Source of the DNA: Paludisphaera rhizosphaerae
Lineage (GTDB): Bacteria > Planctomycetota > Planctomycetia > Isosphaerales > Isosphaeraceae
Reading direction: 5' to 3'
DNA: 56,201 nucleotides
Assembly: GCF_011065895.1 (NCBI RefSeq)
Contig: NZ_JAALCR010000034.1
Location: 1 to 56,201 of the forward strand
The first letter of the stretch is position 1; each line of letters starts with the position of its first letter. Both the position numbers and the translations under genes were made by a program. Positions 50,460-56,201 of this stretch are shown here, piece after piece. The notes under the pieces are model-generated. The model worked only from the letters and a program-made list of their open reading frames with translations, was not told the DNA's origin and did no database searches.

Positions 50460-51656
50460 ATGATCATCCCGTGGGGGACAGACGCCCCGATCTACCACCG
50501 GCCCATCGCCACCATCGGCGTGATGGTCGCCTGCGTTCTGGCGTTTCTCGTCGACCCGACCCACGAACACCGCGAGTTCCTGCTGGACCTCGGCGACGGC
50601 GTCCATCCGTTGCAGTGGGTGACGAACATCTTCCTGCACGCCGACATCCTCCACCTGGCCGGCAACCTGCTCTTCCTCTGGGCGTTCGGGATCATCGTCG
50701 AGGGGAAGCTGGGGGCGATCGGCTTCCTGGCGGTCTACCTGGCGATGGGCGTCTTTCAGAGCGCGACGATCCAGATCCTCATCGACCCCGGCGAGGCCCG
50801 GTACATGCTGGGGGCGTCGGGCGCGATCTACGGGCTGATGGCCCTCTGCATGATCTGGGCGCCCCGGAACGATCTGTACTGCATCGTGCTCCTCTCCGGC
50901 TTCATGCGGCTGCTGGTCTTCCAGCCGGAGATCCCGATCCTCTGGTTCTCGACCTTCTACATCCTGTGGGAGCTTATGCTCTCGGCGCTGAATGGGTTCT
51001 CGGCGTCCTCGGCGATGGCCCACGCGACGGGCGCTGTCGGGGGCCTGATCCTCGGGCTGGTGCTGCTGAAGCTGGACCTCGTCGACTGTGAAGGCTGGGA
51101 CCTCCTCTCGCGAATGAAGCACGGTCGGACGGGGACCATGCACCGGCCGACCAAACGCAAGACGCACCGTTCGTTCACGGAGAAGGTTCAGAAGAAGGTG
51201 TCGAAGGCACGCAAGGCGCGGGCGGCCGGCGAGGATCCGGACGCCGCCGCGCTGAGGACCTTGCGCGAGCACCTTGACGCCGGCGAGACCGAGGCCGCGA
51301 TGGGCTTCTATCGGGCGATGCGTCGCAAGCGGCCGTCGTGGCGGCCCCCCGACCCCGAACGCCTCGACCTGATCAAAGCCCTGGCCGCGGCCCAGCAGTG
51401 GGAAGACGCCGCGGGGGTCATGCAGGCCTATCTCGACGAGTCGATGCTCCCCTCCCCCAAGATCCGCCTCAAGCTGGCCGAGTTGCTGATCCGCCGCATG
51501 GACCGCCCCGTTGCCGGTTTGAAGACTCTGGAAAGCGTCCCCGAGTCGGACCTCCCCGCGCCGCTCGCCGAGGGTCGCCGCAAGCTGATCGCGATCGCTG
51601 AGCACCTCCGCGAAGAGGGCACCCTGGAACTGGACGACGCCGTGCACGCCATCTGA
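50460..51656 (+). CDS. Rhomboid intramembrane serine protease with C-terminal helical repeat domain
   Basis: 398 residues. Rhomboid core 1-210: the early HADILHLAGNLLFLW segment (residues 60-74), active-site GASGAIYG (Ser120) and catalytic His188 in MAHATGAVGG. The C-terminal 190 residues are soluble and helical: a basic segment, then TPR-like pairs (EAAMGFYRAMRRKRP, EDAAGVMQAYLDES, KIRLKLAELLI). Rhomboids with such tails occur in planctomycetes and may dock substrates. The start overlaps no gene; GGGGA precedes the ATG. Likely in one transcript with the HAD and CPBP genes. Confidence 0.88.
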   Translation: MIIPWGTDAPIYHRPIATIGVMVACVLAFLVDPTHEHREFLLDLGDGVHPLQWVTNIFLHADILHLAGNLLFLWAFGIIVEGKLGAIGFLAVYLAMGVFQSATIQILIDPGEARYMLGASGAIYGLMALCMIWAPRNDLYCIVLLSGFMRLLVFQPEIPILWFSTFYILWELMLSALNGFSASSAMAHATGAVGGLILGLVLLKLDLVDCEGWDLLSRMKHGRTGTMHRPTKRKTHRSFTEKVQKKVSKARKARAAGEDPDAAALRTLREHLDAGETEAAMGFYRAMRRKRPSWRPPDPERLDLIKALAAAQQWEDAAGVMQAYLDESMLPSPKIRLKLAELLIRRMDRPVAGLKTLESVPESDLPAPLAEGRRKLIAIAEHLREEGTLELDDAVHAI

Positions 51657-51691
51657 GAGTCAACCGCCCTCGAACCGTCGACGGAGCCGCC

Positions 51692-52783
51692 ATGATTCGT
51701 CACCTTGCGTTCGCGTTCCTGCTGGCCGCCTCGCCCGCGTTCGCCCAGGCCCCGGTTTATCCGAAGGCGGAACGCGTCGACGCCCTCGCCCAGGCGGAGT
51801 TCGCCGCACAGGAGGCGGTCGGCCTGGCGGTGGTCGTGATCGACGGCGGCGAGATCGCCTGGTCGCGAGGCTACGGCCATGCCGATCGCGAGGCCGACGT
51901 GCCGGTAGATCCCGCGAAAACACAGTTCCGCTGGGCCTCCATCTCCAAGCCGGTGACGGCCGTCGCGGCGCTGCAACTGGCGGAGAAGAAGAAGCTCGAC
52001 CTCGACGCCGACGTCCGATCGTACGTCCCAGAGTTTCCCGACAAGGGCGTGAAGATCACGCCCCGCGAGTTGCTCTGCCACCAGGGGGGGATCGTCCACT
52101 ACACGAACGGCCCCGTCGTTCGAACGTTCCAGACCTACACCGATCCGCACCCCTTCGCCGACGTGGTGAAGGCCCTGGACGAGTTCAAGGAATCGCCGCT
52201 GATCTGCCCGCCCGGCACGAAATACTCGTATACGACTCACGGCTTCATGCTGCTGGCGGCCGTCGTCGAGCGTGCGGGAGGGGAGCGCTACGCCGACCAG
52301 GTTCACAAACGGATCGCGGAGCCGCTCGGCATGAAGGACTTCCGCCCCGACTACCAGTGGGAAGCCATCCCCAACCGGGCGGCCGGTTACCACAAAAACG
52401 AGGGCAAGATCGTCCGTCGCGATCCGGAGCACGACGTCAGTTGGAAGCTGGGAGGCGGCGGCTTCACCTCGCCGGCCGTCGACCTGGCGCGATTCGGCGT
52501 CGGGCTGATCCAGCACAAAGTCGTGGACCAGGAGACCGAGCGGGCGATGTGGACGCCCAACAAGCCGTCCGACCCCACCGGCGCGAAGCCCTACGGCTAT
52601 GGGTTCTTCATCCACGAACTCGATGACGGCCGGAAACTCGTCGGCCACGACGGCAGCCAGGAGAAGAGCCGCACCGGCCTGCTCCTCAACCCTCAGACCG
52701 GCAAGGGGGTTGCGGTCATGTCGAACTCAGAGTGGTTCAATCCAATGAAGCTGGCGCGGAAGGCTCTCGACGCCATCGAATGA
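51692..52783 (+). CDS. Secreted serine hydrolase, beta-lactamase/LACTB-like
   Basis: 363 residues with signal peptide ending AFAQA. Catalytic SxxK is Ser83-Ile-Ser-Lys86. The second motif reads YSYTTHG, Tyr180 with Thr-Thr in place of YSN, as in LACTB-like proteins. HDG (GHDGSQEKS) stands for KTG. This is the serine beta-lactamase/penicillin-binding fold, here more likely a peptidase or esterase than a resistance enzyme. It starts 35 bases after the rhomboid gene and may share its transcript. Confidence 0.88.
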   Translation: MIRHLAFAFLLAASPAFAQAPVYPKAERVDALAQAEFAAQEAVGLAVVVIDGGEIAWSRGYGHADREADVPVDPAKTQFRWASISKPVTAVAALQLAEKKKLDLDADVRSYVPEFPDKGVKITPRELLCHQGGIVHYTNGPVVRTFQTYTDPHPFADVVKALDEFKESPLICPPGTKYSYTTHGFMLLAAVVERAGGERYADQVHKRIAEPLGMKDFRPDYQWEAIPNRAAGYHKNEGKIVRRDPEHDVSWKLGGGGFTSPAVDLARFGVGLIQHKVVDQETERAMWTPNKPSDPTGAKPYGYGFFIHELDDGRKLVGHDGSQEKSRTGLLLNPQTGKGVAVMSNSEWFNPMKLARKALDAIE

Positions 52784-53083
52784 GCGAGCGTCAGCGGCTC
52801 CAGCGAACCCTTCATCCGCTGCAATCGTAAACCCCGTCAGAGTGGGCGGCGGCGGGCGTCCGCGCGCCGATTGCCGAGGTTGCAAAAACCGAATGCGTTA
52901 GGCAGGATGGACGGGTCGCACGTCCTGGAGAAGGCCGGGCGGTCTCGTCGACGGGACGCCCTCTCCCCGGCGGCGCCCCCGCTTCATTCCCACCCTTTTG
53001 ACGCGGTCGTCGACGTGCGCTCCCTTCGTCATCCCGTTGAGCGACATCCCAGGGCATCACATCCACGGTTCCAGGAGGGCTTC
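52784..53083. other. Intergenic region before the metalloprotease gene
   Basis: 300 bases, no gene. Contains TTGCC/TTGCAA hexamer-like sequences (52871-52886) without a matching -10. The open frame from 52871 into the protease gene lacks a signal peptide and ribosome-binding site. Confidence 0.45.
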
Positions 53084-56000
53084 ATGAGTCGCATCGGTCG
53101 TTTCGGGGTTTTGGCCTCGCTGGCGCTGGGGACGATCCCGGCCGCGAGCGCGCAGCAGGCGCAGCCGCCGGCGCAACAGCAGCAGGACGGCGCGAAGATC
53201 GACATCGGCGAGGCCATCGCCGCGGCGAGGGCCGCTCAGGGCGGAGGCCCGGGCGGCCCCCGGTTCGGCGGGTCGAGCAACTTCCGCGACTTCAACGACG
53301 TCACCAAGGACGCGGAGAAGATCGAGGGCCTGTTCACCCTGTACAAGACCGGCGACCACCTCTACGCCGAGATCCGTCCCGACCAGTACAACCAGCCGCT
53401 GCTGGTCCCCGTCACGATCGCCCGCGGCATGGCCAACACCGGCATGCCGGCCGGCGACGACGACCTGGTGATCGTCCTGAAGCGCGTCGGCGACCGGGTC
53501 CAGATCATCCGCCGCAACATCCACTTCAAGGCTCCGTCGGGGACGCCCATCGAGAAGGCGGTCAAGCAGAACTACACCGACTCGATCATCCAGGCCCTGC
53601 CGATCGTCACCCTCAACCCGATGCGCGGCGGCGCGGCGTTGATCGACCTGTCGGACGTCTTCATGAGCGACTTCGCCCAGCTCGGCCTGGGACCGATCGA
53701 CCGCTCGCGGACGACCTGGCAGAAGATCAAGGGCTTCCCGAACAACATGGAGCTGCAGCTTGAGACGACCTACGCCGCCGGCCGAGGAGGTCGCGGCGAG
53801 GGCGCCGTGGCCGACCCCCGCGGGCTGACGATCGTCGTCCACTACAGCATCATGAAGGCCCCCGACATGGGATACCGTCCGCGCGTGGCGGACGACCGCG
53901 TCGGCTACTTCCTCTCGGCCGCCAAGGACTTCGGCAGCAGCAGCCAGGACGGGAATTTCGTCCGCTACATCGACCGCTGGCGGCTGGAGAAGTCCGACCC
54001 CCGGGCCAAGCTTTCGCCCCCCAAGAAGCAGATCGTTTGGTACGTGGAAGACACCGTCCCGCAGGAGTACCGCCCCTACGTCGAGGACGGCATTCTGGAG
54101 TGGAACAAGGCGTTCGAGAAGATCGGCTTCCGCAACGCGCTGGCCGTCCGCTGGCAAGAGGCCGGGCGCGACGACTTCGATCCCGAGGACGCGAACTACT
54201 GCACGTTCCGCTGGGTGGCCAGCGAGTCGGGCGCGGCCCGCTCCTGCTTCCGCGCCAGCCCGATCACCGGCGAAATCATCGACGGCGACGTGATCTTCGA
54301 CTCAAGCTTCATCCGCCACTGGCGGCAGGAATACGCCCTGCTCGTCGGCAACACGACGGCCGCCGACGGCTCGACCCAGTCCACGCCGCTGGCCCTGGGC
54401 GAGGTCGTCAGCCCGATCCTGGCCTCGAAGCTCGGCTACGGCGACCCCACGCCCCCCTCGCTCCTCGGCCTCGAAGCGCTCCAGCAGACCCCCGGCCGGA
54501 TGATCCCCGAGTTCATCCCCGCCGATCAGGGCCCGCTCCAGTGGCAGCTTGCTCGGAACCTGGCCCGCAACTCGCAGGCTCGCGGCTTCTGCCAGCGTCT
54601 GCAGGGCTTCACCCAGGACCTCAGCCTGGCCGCCGTCAGCTTCGCCGCCGAACAGGCCCCGCCCGCCGGCGAGAAGAAGGAAGAGGAGAAAAAGGACGGC
54701 GAGAAGAAGGACGACGAGAAGAAAGATCCTCGGATCGAGATGCTGCGTCGTCGCGCTGAGACCAAGGATGAGCTTCCCGAGGAGTTCGTCAGCCAGGCGA
54801 TCAAGTCGATCGTGATGCACGAGGTCGGCCACTCGCTGGGCCTCCGCCACAACTTCAAGTCGAGCACGATGCTCCCCGCCGACAAGCTCAACGACACGGC
54901 CGTCACGCATGAGAAGGGCCTTGTCGGCAGCGTCATGGACTACGCTCCGGTGAACCTCGCCCCCAAGGGAGCGAAGCAGGGCGACTACTACACGACGACC
55001 CTGGGGCCCTACGACTACTGGGCCATCGAGTACGGCTACAAGCAGGTCGACGGCGACGAGGCGGCCGAGCTGAAGAAGATCGCCTCGCGGGCCGCGGAGA
55101 AGGACCTGGCCTACGCGACCGACGAGGACGTGGTCCTGAACGACGACCCCTACGTCAACCGCTGGGACCTCGGCGCCGACCCCTGCGAGTTCTCCAAGAG
55201 CCGCATCGCGCTGGCGAGCGAGCTGATGAAGGATCTGGACGGCCGCGTCGTCAAGGACGGTGAGCCCTGGGCCCGGATGCGTCGGGCGTTCAGCGTCCTG
55301 CTCAACCAGTGGGGCAACGCCGCGACCCTGGCCTCGCAGTACGTCGCCGGCCAGTCGGTCTCGCGCGACCACAAGGCCGACAAGGACGCCCGCGACCCGA
55401 TCCAGCCGGTCCCCGGCGACAAGCAGCGCGAGTGCCTGAAGTTCCTCTCCGAGCACGTCCTGACCGACAAGGATTTCACGTTCTCCCCGGCCGTGATGCG
55501 GCGCCTCGGCAACGAGCGCTGGATGCACTGGGGGAACGAGGGGGTCTTCAGCGGTCCGAACGCGGACATCTCGGTTTATGAGCGGATCCTGGGCATCCAG
55601 CGGATCGTCCTGGGCCACTGCCTCAGCGGCGCCACCCTGTCGCGGCTCCAGAACCAGGAGCTTCAGGCCGACCCCGGCGCGACCCCGCTCCGGATGGACG
55701 AACTCTTCCGCGCCCTGACCGACGGCGTCTGGAGCGACCTGGACAACCTGCCGGCCAAGGACGAGAAGAACCCCAAGCCGGCCCTCTCCACCATCCGTCG
55801 CAACCTCCAGCGCGAGCACCTGCGTCGCCTGGGGACGATGGTCGTCGGCACCGGCAACTCCGGCCTCGGCGACGGCGCCAGCTTCGTCGTCGTCCTCGGC
55901 CGCGGCGGCGGTGGAAACACCGTCCCCGCCGACGCCCGCGCCCTGGCGCGACTCCACCTCAAGGACGTCGCCGCCCGCATCACCAAGACCCTCGAAACCA

Positions 56001-56101
56001 AGGGTGCCCAGCTCGACGACCTGTCCCGGGCCCACCTGGAAGAGAGCAAGGAAAAGATCGCCAAGATCCTCGACGCCCGCATCGACGCGCGCGACCTGTG
56101 A
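53084..56101 (+). CDS. Large secreted zincin metalloprotease (DUF5117/DUF4953 type)
   Basis: 1005 residues from ATG 53084, with AGGAGG six bases upstream. Signal peptide ends ASAQQ. The zinc-binding motif HEVGHSLGLRH (His579, Glu580, His583, His589) is of the HExxHxxGxxH metzincin type. A Lys/Glu-rich insertion (about 529-548) precedes it. The N-terminal 330 residues fit the DUF5117 domain and the part around and after the zinc site the DUF4953-type zinc-dependent metalloprotease. Such proteins are exported and cleave extracellular or cell-surface protein. Monocistronic by position; a hairpin follows the stop. Confidence 0.88.
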   Translation: MSRIGRFGVLASLALGTIPAASAQQAQPPAQQQQDGAKIDIGEAIAAARAAQGGGPGGPRFGGSSNFRDFNDVTKDAEKIEGLFTLYKTGDHLYAEIRPDQYNQPLLVPVTIARGMANTGMPAGDDDLVIVLKRVGDRVQIIRRNIHFKAPSGTPIEKAVKQNYTDSIIQALPIVTLNPMRGGAALIDLSDVFMSDFAQLGLGPIDRSRTTWQKIKGFPNNMELQLETTYAAGRGGRGEGAVADPRGLTIVVHYSIMKAPDMGYRPRVADDRVGYFLSAAKDFGSSSQDGNFVRYIDRWRLEKSDPRAKLSPPKKQIVWYVEDTVPQEYRPYVEDGILEWNKAFEKIGFRNALAVRWQEAGRDDFDPEDANYCTFRWVASESGAARSCFRASPITGEIIDGDVIFDSSFIRHWRQEYALLVGNTTAADGSTQSTPLALGEVVSPILASKLGYGDPTPPSLLGLEALQQTPGRMIPEFIPADQGPLQWQLARNLARNSQARGFCQRLQGFTQDLSLAAVSFAAEQAPPAGEKKEEEKKDGEKKDDEKKDPRIEMLRRRAETKDELPEEFVSQAIKSIVMHEVGHSLGLRHNFKSSTMLPADKLNDTAVTHEKGLVGSVMDYAPVNLAPKGAKQGDYYTTTLGPYDYWAIEYGYKQVDGDEAAELKKIASRAAEKDLAYATDEDVVLNDDPYVNRWDLGADPCEFSKSRIALASELMKDLDGRVVKDGEPWARMRRAFSVLLNQWGNAATLASQYVAGQSVSRDHKADKDARDPIQPVPGDKQRECLKFLSEHVLTDKDFTFSPAVMRRLGNERWMHWGNEGVFSGPNADISVYERILGIQRIVLGHCLSGATLSRLQNQELQADPGATPLRMDELFRALTDGVWSDLDNLPAKDEKNPKPALSTIRRNLQREHLRRLGTMVVGTGNSGLGDGASFVVVLGRGGGGNTVPADARALARLHLKDVAARITKTLETKGAQLDDLSRAHLEESKEKIAKILDARIDARDL

Positions 56102-56111
56102 TCCAGCAATC

Positions 56112-56145
56112 CCCCGCCCCGCTCCAACGAGCCGGGCGGGGTGTC
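56112..56145 (+). terminator. Terminator-like hairpin after the metalloprotease gene
   Basis: CCCCGCCC (56112-56119) pairs with GGGCGGGG (56134-56141), with an inner GCTC/GAGC after one mismatch. Only a short, T-poor stretch follows, so termination strength is uncertain. Confidence 0.55.
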
Positions 56146-56201
56146 CGCTCAGGAACGCGGGACAGGCTTCCGGCCACCGTCAGCCCGGTCTTCGTAGGGG
56201 C

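Overview
The window is GC-rich chromosomal DNA that looks like a planctomycete, most likely of the Isosphaeraceae type. The pointers are a secreted protein built from YTV repeats, a YXWGXW-type tryptophan/tyrosine-rich repeat protein, two PEP-CTERM sorting-signal proteins, lipoproteins with carboxypeptidase-regulatory-like folds, and a thioredoxin domain fused to such folds. This taxonomic call is inference from protein families; no rRNA gene is present. I see no tRNA, rRNA, CRISPR array, transposase or prophage gene.

Left part (1-13 kb), mainly envelope and surface functions. It opens with the 5' part of a minus-strand exported protein made of decapeptide repeats, followed by a secreted transglutaminase-like protein that ends in a strong terminator. 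A three-gene operon (2744-4794) comes next: a short membrane protein, a CpsD-like P-loop protein whose Walker A lysine is an arginine, and an ExeA-like AAA ATPase. CpsD-like and ExeA-like ATPases are also neighbours in PEP-CTERM/exopolysaccharide loci of other bacteria. Then come the YXWGXW protein, an Lhr-type helicase translationally coupled to a PdeM-like phosphoesterase (a DNA-repair pair), a lipoprotein, and the YTV-repeat protein on the minus strand.

Middle (13-35 kb), mixed surface and core genes. It holds a PEP-CTERM protein whose 3' end overlaps a convergent group 2 sigma factor, an orphan beta-class DNA methyltransferase, a second PEP-CTERM protein, ribosomal protein S1 with its own promoter and terminator, a DUF3568-like lipoprotein, a copper P-type ATPase, a sugar-nucleotide epimerase-like SDR, and a 997-residue carboxypeptidase-regulatory/thioredoxin fusion. 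The conserved translation operon infC-rpmI-rplT-pheS-pheT (28.4-35.1 kb) follows. Its infC must start at a non-standard codon (ATC), a small gene and an amino-acid permease sit between pheS and pheT, and PheT lacks its usual EMAP-like tRNA-binding domain.

Right part (35-56 kb). A membrane-anchored P-loop GTPase-like protein is followed by efflux genes: a lone periplasmic adaptor facing an EmrB-EmrA-TolC type tripartite operon with a good sigma-70-type promoter. After these come a family 2 glycosyltransferase, a C69 peptidase, a BNR-type secreted protein and an aldo/keto reductase. A tight HAD - CPBP protease - rhomboid protease - LACTB-like serine hydrolase run is followed by a large secreted zincin metalloprotease. 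Several intergenic gaps carry paired palindromic repeats (REP/REPIN-like) at about 35.2, 46.2 and 47.8 kb.

No single complete new system is obvious. The best leads are the degenerate CpsD/ExeA pair, the ligase-less Lhr-PdeM pair, the AUC-started infC in an operon with inserted genes, the methyltransferase with an unexplained C-terminal domain, and the intramembrane protease pair.
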